Assembly: GCA_950097015.1 (NCBI GenBank)
Contig: CATNEN010000029.1
Location: forward strand, 4,855,501 to 4,919,500
DNA from: Macrostomum hystrix
Taxonomy: Eukaryota > Platyhelminthes > Macrostomidae
Direction of reading: 5' to 3'
DNA length: 64,000 nt
Shown here: positions 10,469 to 22,200 of the stretch, piece after piece
How the letters are laid out: each line of letters begins with the position of its first letter
Numbering within the stretch: position 1 is the first letter of the stretch
Made by a program: the position numbers and the translations under genes
The notes under the pieces: generated by a model
The model's database searches: none
What the model saw: the letters and a program-made list of their open reading frames with translations, nothing else
Told to the model about the DNA's origin: nothing

Positions 10469-11880
10469 TATTGTCACACCAATGAGGGGTATGGCTATGC
10501 GAAAATGCGAACGCATACCTCATAAAAGAGCGATAACAAATACTAACATGTTTTTAACTGCTAACTCTAGCGGTATACGAGTATATGCGACTATATTATT
10601 CGTGTTTTATAAAGTTGCATGCTCAAGACTCGTGATTTAAGATCATACTCGTATTGGGTCACTACCAAACCAGGGCTAATGAGGTAAAGGTGTGTTATTC
10701 GCTAATCAGAGCACCCGAAAAGTTTCCTATAAGGATAAAGAAATTTAGGTTAGTGTTGCTAAACGAAAAATAGTATTTTGAATTAAGTTCTGGCATATAT
10801 GCGTACATAAAATAAAAATTGGCCCTTTGAGAAATTCCGATCAATGATCATGAAGTTTTTGCATCCAGGAAATGCTTTCGGTTGTAGCTGTGGGGCAATC
10901 GTTCATTTCGATAGTGAAAGCATTTTCGTTATCTGTATTTAAGGTCCACCTTGTCTGTCCTTTCTAAAGCCTCACACTCGCCACAGGTAAGCTTCGCAAC
11001 AGTTAAAGCACAGCATTATCAAGATTAGAAAACGAAAATATAGCTAGCAGACTCAACCGTTTGCTCCAATTCCTTTAATCTCCTTTCACAAAGGCGCTCC
11101 GTTGAAGAGCTCGGGGTTCTTTTCAATCCAAGGAGAAAATTTTTATTGTGACTTTTTTGCTCGCACCAGACTTATTATGGTGAATTGTGGAGTGATTGAG
11201 TATTAAGTCAATGCAAATTATAATAAAAATAAATATTTTTTGCAGGAGGGTTGTGGGTTGTGGCACAATGGTTTGTTGATGATGGACCTCAGCCAGCGAG
11301 AGGCAATTCGGCTCATTCCACTGATTGCTGAACGCGCACGAACACAGGTCGCATATCAGGCGCAAAATAACTTTTAATCATTTTAAAGTCTAATTTGATT
11401 AACGTCTAATATCATGCGGGTAGTCTTAATAAGACAGTTCAGAGGTGCATGGGGGAGTGACAAAAGCTGTTGGAAAGGGAGAAACTAAAAGCCTAGACCT
11501 GCAAATGGCAGCACTAGCGACCCGAGTCCGCAGTCCTATGAACGAGGAAGAAAGTCATAGGCAGCCAAGCCTAATTGGTAGCCAAAATGGAGGGAAATTT
11601 CCCAGGTAGTTACCTGGCTGGGAGTGCGCAGAGGTCGAACCCTCGGGATCCTGGGATCCGTTCAACCCTCGGCTGAAATCCTGCATGGCGACAACCCCAG
11701 CTGGCGCAGGTATTAGAAGCTGCAGGCAATGCTACGGCAGATGAAGCATTCAGCTAGCCGTAAAAGAGGAAAAAGCATTGCGACCAGCAAATATTCGTCA
11801 ACTTTCCAAGTAAGTCCTAGAAATTTCCCGGAAACTGCATGCACCGTTTTTTCGCCTTGATCTCTTCTTCTGCAAGAAAG
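10469..11880. other. Intergenic region with no gene seen
   Basis: AT-rich sequence with no exon that I can support and no tandem array. Confidence 0.45.
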
Positions 11881-11884
11881 ACCA

Positions 11885-12235
11885 CTATTCCGCTCTATCC
11901 GATGAAACAACTTCCAGAATCATTAGACATCGGCATCGTCGAGATATTCAACGATTCTCGCCGAGGTGTCTGGTGGCAAAAATCAGCAATATAGGCCTAC
12001 TTTTTCTGCTCACAAAATTTCATGATGCAATCATGTCGAACTGAACTGGAAGAATCGCTGAATGTCTCAACGATGCTGGCATCGGACGGTTTTGAAAGGT
12101 TTTTCATCGTAAAGGGTGGAAAATGTTGATCCAATTTGTGGACTCCAACAAAAATTGAGCATTCAGTTTGGGAGCTATCGTGAAGTAGGTATTTGAAATA
12201 CCCCACCGTGGTCTCTACCCAGGGCAAAAATGATA
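11885..12235. repeat. Dispersed inverted-half repeat, copy 1
   Basis: Two segments form an imperfect inverted pair: CATCGTCGAGATATTCAACG near 11935 and, in reverse complement, CGCTGAATGTCTCAACGATG near 12057. The right part contains GGGAGCTATCGTGAAGT and GGTATTTGAAAT. Both halves recur at 24900-25010 and 25575-25770. Confidence 0.65.
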
Positions 12236-13205
12236 GCCTAAATTAGCCAATAATAACTAGAATGCTTAAAACTCTAGGACCACCAGGAGAAAAATACTGT
12301 ACGGCGATCAGGAATTTATCCTTTTCTGAAAAAAACTTCGTGACTGCGTTTGATTGTACGTGGATCAATTGTTCATCGTTTTTAATTTAGAATTTCAATT
12401 TATACCTGCATCGATTTCTGTCTTGCTTCTTTGTGAAAACAACGATTTAATTATATTTTTCTCTACATGCCCTCCCTGTGCCTAAAAGTGCATATTGATC
12501 TAAAAAACGACTCCAAGAAACTACCTCTGCTTCCAATAAAAAATGATCCCCATTTCAATTTAAAAAGTAGCGAAATTTTCCTATCTGCGAATCAGGACTC
12601 TCCACTGTAATTTAGTGACTTATGTCTCCACAAAAAAATTAGTTTTGCTTAAACTAGAATCCCTGTGAAAAGCTGTGAGCCAAATCTCCACAAAGTCCTG
12701 GGCTTCAATTCGGAATGCATTGAATGATTTGGCTTTGCTCTTTGCACTCGAGACTCCTGTAAGACCAGATGCGAGTCAAATCTCACGCTCACATGCGCAG
12801 GGCTCACAAAAGTACATCTTTCGGCCGAGAATTTCAAAACTCCCAACCGGCGGGGGGATTTTTAGGTCTCATTTTCGATTCCTTTGCTCAAATTTTCTTC
12901 CCAAAAAGTGACAGATGGGGAAAAGCTCGAATGCATGAGCTGTCAAAACCCGAGCTCTTTATCCTGCGAGGTACTGGGGATTACTTCTGGACTTCTCACC
13001 GACCATTCTTGTAGCCAATGGCGCCTGAGTCTGCAGATACTGCCTTATTGGCTCATCCCATAGCCTTCATCCCCAATATTTTGGGATAAAATGTAGAACT
13101 ACGGCTTCTATGTGCTTTCTGAGTTGCTCTGTTTTCTCAGGCTACTGTAAGTGAGGGTACTTTTTGGCTCCCGTCTGAAAAGCTAAAAAGCCTTCTCACA
13201 CCTGC

Positions 13206-16200
13206 ATGGCGAACCAAGAAGGCAGCATCACTCCCTGGCTAATGGTGCTGTTCCTAGCTGGTGGAGTGGTCGGCGGCGTTCTCATGGTGGTCGGAGTCTT
13301 ACTCATCTGCAAGTTCTGCTTCAACGGACGAGCCAGAAACCAAAATGGGTGAGTCAGTCAGTCAGTCAGTCAGTCAGTCAGTCAGTCAGTCAGTCAGTCA
13401 GTCAGTCAGTCAGTCAGTCAGTCAGTCAGTCAGTCAGTCAGTCAGTCAGTCAGTCAGTCAGTCAGTCAGTCAGTCAGTCAGTCAGTCAGTCAGTCAGTCA
13501 GTCAGTCAGTCAGTCAGTCAGTCAGTCAGTCAGTCAGTCAGTCAGTCAGTCAGTCAGTCAGTCAGTCAGTCAGTCAGTCAGTCAGTCAGTCAGTCAGTCA
13601 GTCAGTCAGTCAGTCAGTCAGTCAGTCAGTCAGTCAGTCAGTCAGTCAGTCAGTCAGTCAGTCAGTCAGTCAGTCAGTCAGTCAGTCAGTCAGTCAGTCA
13701 GTCAGTCAGTCAGTCAGTCAGTCAGTCAGTCAGTCAGTCAGTCAGTCAGTCAGTCAGTCAGTCACTGAGCAAGGAGACAAACTGACGTAGGCTAAATTCA
13801 TGATAGACGAGAGCGTGTTTGATCGTTCGATCTTGATCCAGGCAGTTCTGTCTGTGCCTGTGTAGAATCAGAAAATTCAATTAATTTTCCGCATCCGAAT
13901 GCGTTTGCCATTCCAATCCAAAGCCATGGCATAACTGATGCTAGATAGAAAGCAAAGTAGAAGCTTGCCTGGCATTTCATTTCCTGAATTCAGCTCTCCG
14001 CCTCGACATCCCGACTCTGTGTGCTTTAAGCTTCCATTTTTGCGTGAATTTTATTTTTAACTTGATGAACTGATGGGCTTTGACAACGCCGCAATTGTAC
14101 GCGTGTACGAGTAAAGATAATGTGCCATTGTCTGTGTACGAATAAAGATGATGGGACATTGTGTTCGAGTAAAGATACGAAGTAATGTGACAGTGTGTAC
14201 GACTAAATATAATGTGACAGTGTGTACGACTAAAGATAATGTGACATTGTGTACGAGTAAAGATTATATGACATTGTCTGTGTTCGAGTAAAGACAATGT
14301 GACATTGTGTACGAGTAAAGATAATGTGACATTGTCTGTGTACGAGTAAAGATGATGGGACATTGTCTGTGTATGAGTAAAGATGATGGGACATTGTCTG
14401 TGTACGAGTAAAGATGATGGGACATTGTCTGTGTACGAGTAAAGATAATGTGACATTGTCTGTGTACGAGTAAAGATGATGTGACATTGTGTACGAGTAA
14501 AGATAATGTGATATCGACGGTGTACGTCAACGAATGGATATAAGCACCTGCTTATGAACAAATATTTTGTCACTTTAGAATGCTCAGACTATGTACCACC
14601 CCTGTCAATAGTCAGTCGTTCTGGCCTGCTCAAGTATTCATAGGCCTCATTCTCTGGTCTTTAAAAGGCCCTCCAGGGAAATGAGAATAAGGTGAAACAG
14701 GGTGGAGTTAGAGCTGTAACTCAGCTCTAGAGTCCAATAACTCATGTTTTCTTCCTAGCTTCAGCAGCCAGGCTAGATTTAGTTAATCCACACAAGAATC
14801 GACTAAGTTCCGGAGTAAGGGATGGAGTTTAATAGCCATCTTGCGAGTAAGTGCCCTGTCCTTTTTTGGCAGGACAGGTGGTGCCTCCGCCTGTCTCTCT
14901 CTCCATCTATTTATCCATTATCCTTTTTTTGTACCCTGTGTCAGCAATGTGTGCAGAGGTGACCCACCTCACCAGGCTGTGTAGTCGACTGCCTGCTTGC
15001 ATTGCACTTCATCTCTGAGACAAACAGACAGGCAGGCAGGCTGAAGCCGCGGGGAATATGAAGACGTCGTCAGAAGGGGCTGACGTCAGTGAGGACATTA
15101 TAAACGGGGAATAACTGCCTAATAGTCTTGGCCTCGCGTGGTGCCTAGAAACTGTCTCTCATTATTATTGCTCTGCACGCAGGCGAAAAAACAGCGTTAA
15201 TTACGCCTACGGCAGCTCGGCCGCGATTCCCCAGGAATTGGACAGCTTCTCATGCTCCGAGACGCCAAGCTGGATGGACTGCTCAACCATGGAGCCGTAC
15301 CAGCGCAGGTGAGCTCTGCGAATGCTTGAGTAGACCTGTCTTCTGGGCAATGCAGCTATTCAGAAGGAATACAGGTAGTGAAAAATGCAGGTAGGAAGGA
15401 TTACAGGTAGTGAGAAATGCAGGTAGGAAGGAATACAGGTAGTGTAATATGCAGGTATGAAGGATTACAGGTAGTGTAATACGCAGGTAAAAAGGAATAG
15501 AGGTAGTGAGAAATGCAGGTAGGAAGGAATACAGGTAGTGTAATATGCAGGTAGGAAGGATTAAAGGTAGTGTAATCTGCAGGTAGGAAGGAATACAGGT
15601 AGTGTAATATGCAGGTAGGAAGGAGTACAGGTAGTGTAATATGCAGGTATGAAGGAATACAGGTAGTGAGAAATGCAGGTAGGAAGGAATACAGGTAGTG
15701 TAATATGCAGGTAGGAAGGATTACAGGTAGTGTATTATTCAGGTAGGAAGGAATACAGGTAGTGTAATATGCAGGTAGGAAGGATTACAGGTAGTGTAAT
15801 ATGCAGGTATGAAGGAATACAGGTAGTGAGAAATGCAGGTAGGAAGGAATACAGGTAGTGTAATATGCAGGTAGGAAGGATTACAGGTAGTGTATTATTC
15901 AGGTAGGAAGGAATACAGGTAGTGTAATATGCAGGTAGGAAGGATTACAGGTAGTGTAATATGCAGTTAGGACGGAATATAGGCAGTGAGAAATGCAGGT
16001 AGGAAGGATTACAGGTAGTGAGAAATGCAGGTAGGAAGGAATACAGGTAGTGAAATATGCAGGTAGGAAGGATTACAGGTAGTGTAATATGCAGGTATGA
16101 AGGAATACAGGTAGTCAGAAATGCAGGTATGAAGGAATGCAGGTAGTGAGAAATACAGGTATGAAGGAATGCAGATAGTGTAATATGCAGGTAGGAAGGA

Positions 16201-19200
16201 TTATGTTGTGATTTACACACAAATTTAAGAGAGGCTTGAACAATGCTTGGTTGTTGGTGCGATTAGAACACTTGAGAGGCGGACCGAGAGACCGTGCGGG
16301 CCAAGATATATAGTCAGAAGTCGCATAACCATGTTTATTGATTTTATTTCATTATGGCGAGATAACAATGCGGGGGGGGGGCTGAGCGTACATTGCGGAG
16401 AGAAAGATAAGAGACGAGCAGATCGAGAGGGGTGGCGTACACGGGGGTGAGGCGTAGCAATTAGAGATAAAGTGGGCAGGCAGCGAAGATAATGCATGAG
16501 TGCAGGCGCACTTCATGATAATTTAGCGACACTCCCCGAAAAAAACGAATAGATGACAGGTGACAGGTAAGCGAGTAGTTACTCGTAAGTCGCGCGAATG
16601 AAGGAAAGGCAATAACTTTAACAGTATACCATCCTCCCCCGAAAAAATACCAAAATTGACGATAATGAATTGGAAAATAAACTTTCGAGACCGTATCGAC
16701 ATTGAACATTCTTAGAGTGCAAAAGTTGAGATAATGATGAAAAAAAATTTATGTTGTGAATTTCGAAATTATTTTATAATTGAGATAATTGTAAATCGTG
16801 AAGTAGTGAACGCGAATAGCATTAAACTGTTGCAATTTATAATCGAAAAAAAGCGAAAAAAAAACTCAGGTGAGATCACTCAGAGAATGATCTTATGCGT
16901 CTTATGCGCTCTGCCCCTCGGGAATCGGCAATCCGGGCAAGGCGAACCAATGCCGATCGACACACACCATCGCGACCACGAGACAACGACTCAAGGACAC
17001 CTAGCTTCCACTTCAGCCGAGACTGGTGACGTTCACCTTCGACTAGCACCACTTTGCCGAACACCGGTTCGCGAGAACCCTTGCAGACGGTTGCAGATCG
17101 CTCTCTTAACGCTGTAGCGTAGACGTCTCTCCAGACTTTCCAGAAGTGACTCAGAGCCGCGCGATGCAAGCTTAAACGTTTAGGGAGTGGCAGTACGACT
17201 TCATTCGGTGAATCAGGTTCTTTTGTGAGTCTTCGAAGAGTCAGAAAATGCGACGGAGTAATTATTTCATCAATGTCGTCTGATGGGACATACAGCAGAG
17301 GACGGCTGTTAATGATCGCTTCGACTTCAATGATCACAGTTGACAGCTGGTCCAATGTTAACAGTGAGCGATTAAGTGTTTTTCAAAGCACGAGCCTGAC
17401 GGATTTGACCAAGCGCTCCCAGAAGCCACCCCACTAAGGAGCTTTGGCAGGGATGAAGGACCAAGATATGCCTCTGGAATTGCAGAAGTTTTTTATCTCG
17501 CCGTTGACACGGATGTCGAGGAGCTTAGCTGCGGAAGAGAAAGTTCGAGCGTTGTCACTGATTATCGAAGGGAGACCTCTCCTGGCAACGAAGCGGCGCA
17601 GACCGTTGATAAACTGAGGCGTCGTCATGTCAGAGAGAGTCTCTAAATGTATGGCTCGGGTTGAGGAGCAGGTGAACAACAGCATGTATGCCTTCAGTCC
17701 TTCTTGAGCATTATGCTTGCGATAATACAGTGGTCCTACAAGATTGAGGCCGACAGTCTGAAACGCATGGATGTCAGACAGACGATAGCCAGGTAGAGGC
17801 GGAGTCTTGGCCACGGAAAAGGGAAGACCTTGGACTTTCTTGCAGATGACGCAGTGCTTTAGTTCCTGTTTCACACGCTGACGACCTTTTAATACCCAGT
17901 ACTTTTCTCGGATGTTACTGAGTGTGTCTCCAACTCCACCATGGCAAACAGCTTCGTGACAGTTAGCAATGATCAGCTGTTCGATTTGAGTATGACGCGG
18001 TAATAGAATTGGATTGTTAGTCTCGAAATGAAAGGCGGTGGACAGGCGACCTCTGCAGCGAAGGAGGCCATAATCGTCCAAGAAGAGGTTCAAATTTCGA
18101 TTGACCGATGTAGCTGTAGTCTGTTGACGTAAGTGTTCGATTTCTGAAGAAAAGTTCCTTCGCTGACTACTCAGAAGCCAGATACGTTCGGAATCACGCC
18201 ACTCATTTGCTGTGATCGATGGTAGCATGCAACTTTCCTCTTGATTGAGTGAAGTGCGGAAATTGCTGATAAACCGTCGAACCCAGGCTGAAACTCGAAT
18301 CAACTTCTTCCAACTCGAAAACTGAGATGGATCAATAACTGCTTCAATAGATAATAATGATGTGTCAGTCGTATTTGGATGTTCTGCTGTTGACGAGACG
18401 AATAATTGAGGGCTGACATCAGGTGCAACGCAAGTGACAGCAAGGGACAGCTCCTTTTTCTGTCGTTCCAGTATCTTTGGTAGATCAACAGAAGTCAGAA
18501 ATTCTGGTCCTCGAAGCCATTTGTCATCACTTTGAAGTTTCTCGGGCAGACATCCTCGTGACGGCAAATCGGCCGGATTGTCATCGCCTGCAACGTGATG
18601 CCACTCAGACGGTGATGAAAGTCGTCGGATCTCACTGACCCTATTTTGCACAAAGAGCTTCCTTTGCTTGTTCTCATTCCTGATCCAGTGTAGCGTGTTC
18701 ATGCTGTCTGTTCAAAAGTGTCTACAGACGTTAGGATACTGCTGAGATACGTGGCCGATCAGGCGACACAAAATCAGAGCCCCTAGAAGTTGCAGTTTGG
18801 AGATTGACAGTGCCGATATTGGTGCTACGCGAGTCTTAGATAGTAAGAGTCTGGAGGAGGTTTTGTCCTCCGAGTAGAAAGCTACTGTGTAGATACAAGC
18901 AGCAAACGCTTTCTCACTGGCGTCACAGAACCCATGAAGCTCAATGCGAAGCGGACTCTGAGACGGTAAAAATAAGTAGCGAGGGACTTCTATAGGTAGA
19001 ATGATGCGAGGGAGCGGAGCCATTGTGTCCACACTTCCTGAAAGTCAATCGGAATAGTTTCATCCCAGGAGACTTTCCTAATTTGCAGCTGTTGCAGTAG
19101 GGACTTAACGACAGTCATAGCTGGCGAGATGAAGCCGAGAGGATCGTAGAGTTTCGCTAAGAAAGCGAGCATGGAGCGTTTGGATGTTGCAACGCGTAGT

Positions 19201-22200
19201 GTGGCTTCAGCACAACGTCGAAAATAGAGTAGAAGCATGTCTCTTTTGGAGTCCCACGTCAGACCAAGCACCTTCTCAGCATGACCGACACCGTCTGGTG
19301 GCAGGATGGATAGGAAATCTTCAGAGTTAGATTGCTATTGTCTAATATTCATACCGGCCAGTCGAAACAGCTCTTGAGCATCGTGGTAGAGAGTAGTAGC
19401 AGCCTTTACAGTGTCGCAGCTTGTTACGAGATTATCGACGTACATGTCGCGAGAGAGAATTTCAGCGCTTTCGACGAAGGCGGCTTGGTGATTCTTGAGA
19501 TGTTGAAGGATGGTGACCTTCAAAAGAGCTGGCGAGCAGGTCAATCCGAATGGGACTCTGCAGAAACGGTAGTGAATCAGCTGATTGTGATTTGGTTCCG
19601 AATCCCTTGACTGGACCCACAGGAAGCGCAAGAAGTCGCGATCTTCAAGTTCGATTCCGACTTGGAGAAAAGCCTTCTCGATATCGGCCAGGATTGCAAT
19701 CGGATGCCACTGGAATCGGATTAATAGAGCTGTAATCTGGGGAACTCTGTTGGTCCCACTTGCAGAAGATCGTTAATGGACAGATCATCTTTGTGCAGCT
19801 TGGCGGATCCATCGTAGACAACTCGGAGTTTTGTGAATTCACTGTTCGACTTCACGACGTAAGAATGCGGCAGGTAATGGACCGAAGTCAATGGTTTGCA
19901 TAAGTCGTCAGACGGAACTCTCTCAATGATGCCGGCCTGTTCCTGCTCCTCAATGATGTCCCTGTACTTCTTCAGGTGCTCAGGAGACTTATTCAAACGT
20001 TGCATTGTCGAGCGAAGGCGACGCAAGGCGAGATCGAAGTGATTATCGAGAGAACGAGTGACTTCTAGCTGCTTCCAAGGTAGCTTAACAGAATACCTAG
20101 ATTCGAATAGTCGAGGAGCGCAATCAAACGAGCTTTCCTCTGGCTTTGTGTGTGGATCCGTGATTCCTAGAGTTTCTAGCTTCCAGAAGCTTGTTTCTTC
20201 TTCTTCATCTTCCGTTTCCTCTCGGACTGAGCAGCATAATGTTTGAACTGCTGTGCAAGCAGCGTTGTCTGATTGATCATATTCTTTGGTCAGGCAGTCG
20301 ACAGTCAGTGGTCCACACAAAACGAAGCCGAGTTTCGTTTCCATAGCTACTGGACCGGAGGCACCACGGACTACATTGCCTGTGACGATTCGATAATATT
20401 GATCGGATCCGACGAGGATGGAAATTGGCGTTGTAGCGTCACGTGGATCATAGGTGTCAGCAAGATCTAAGCCACCGAGATGTTCGTAACTGGTAACCAT
20501 GACCGAACGTTGTGGCTGGCAGATATCTTTGACGATGCTGGCGTCGAGTCGGATTACTTAAGGTGAGTCAATTTTTCGAAGAGTCAGCGTGACTTTGCCC
20601 GAGTCGACCACTGAGGTGAGGCCTGAGAAGGCTGATATCTGAAGTCGTTCGGAGTTCGTCGACTGGAGGCCGAGAAGCTGGCAAACATCTTCGCGGATAT
20701 AGGTTCGATTGCTACCAGCAACACGCGTGCCATCAACTCGCGATCACCTCCGGAGCTTAGCAGAATGACCTTTGCGACAGGCAATACGACAGTTGGATTG
20801 CGCATAATGAACATTGGAAGAACTGCCTGTTGCTGCTGATGACTAATCAGATTGGAGTCAGTTCGAGTTAGACACGTAGTACTGTGAGTTGTTTCATCTA
20901 TGGTTGTGATGTTTGGGTGGTCCTTGTGAGGACCATCCAGCGAAGAAGGCTGAGAAGAGACAGTCAAACATCGGTCCTTTCGTGAGAGAACTTGAGGAGG
21001 ATTCTTAGACTTTGTGATTGGACCGACCTTTGTGTTCGACTGATCAGTGGTAGCTGTACAAATGCTAGAGTGATGATTGCCAGAGCAGCAGCGGCGATCG
21101 CTACACGCCTTTGATAAGTTTCCGGTTCGAAGACACTTGAAGCAACGATCGGTTTTCTTTAAGAAGTTCATTTTAGAAGCCACAGAGGCCATTGCTGGGC
21201 ATTTTTCAGAAATATGGGTGGAACCACAGTACGTACAGAACACTTTTATGGAGGCCGCTGGTCGAAAATCTGTCAGTATTTGACGTGAAGGTAAGGCTGT
21301 GGTCTTGTCTGAGATCAGAGTAGATGCAGAAGCGAGCTTAGGAATCGTTGAGGCGTTTGCTCCCTTTTCGAAGTCTCGAGAGCGGAGCTTCTGCGATGCA
21401 GTCATACCAGCTGCTTCTCGAAGGTTAATCTCGTTTTGTAGGCACCCTAGTAGAGCCTCAATGGAATCAATCTCATTGCCCGCCAAGTTGGCTGAGCGGT
21501 GCAGTTCGAGTCGAAGTTCAGCTGGGCAGCGACGCAGCAGGGATGGAAGCAGCAGAGCCTAATACGACGATGAAGAGACACCTTGGTTACTAAGATTTTG
21601 AGTGAGCGCAGCTACATCATCGTGAAAGCGCTGCAACCCAATCAATGTGGTGTCAACGAGTTGGAGGTCGGACAATTGCGTCATTAGGTCACGAATAATA
21701 ATCTCGGGCTTGCCATAGCGATCCTTAAGAGTACTTACTGCGGCACGATAATTTGACGAAGTAACGGAGAATCCTCGGATGCAAGAGCGAGCTGAATCCG
21801 AAAGACAATCTAGCAGGTAATTAAATTTTATCTATGTCAGACAGCGAGCTATTCGAATCGATCGAGGATGAAAACTGATCCCAGAATGTTTGCCAGGTTG
21901 CGACAGTACCATGAAAGGTCGGGATCTGACGCTTTGACAGCTGGATGTTGGGCTCAGTTAACTCTTTCCTAGAGCTGGACTGGTCCGCGTATCGAGGTGA
22001 GATTTCGAGGAAAACCCTTCTAACAATTTGATTGTCTGCCGACATTTGAGAGAGTATTCTTGAATCGAATCTTGCTCTTCATCCAACGTCTCGTCTGGAA
22101 TTCCAAATTCTAACTCCTCATCCATCTTTTCCAGCTGATTCATCTTGGCCTTTAAAATCTCCAACAGTGAGTCCGCTTCAGCTTAATGTCTTAGCCGTCG

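Noticed and set aside
13261-13785. Open frames of SVSQ repeats
   Set aside because: They translate the (AGTC)n microsatellite in an intron. The gene's own frame stops at 13350.
15350-16203. Regularly spaced 32-bp repeats resembling a CRISPR array
   Set aside because: Units are directly adjacent with no unique spacers, and the context is an animal intron. The same applies to the other arrays near 30 bp.
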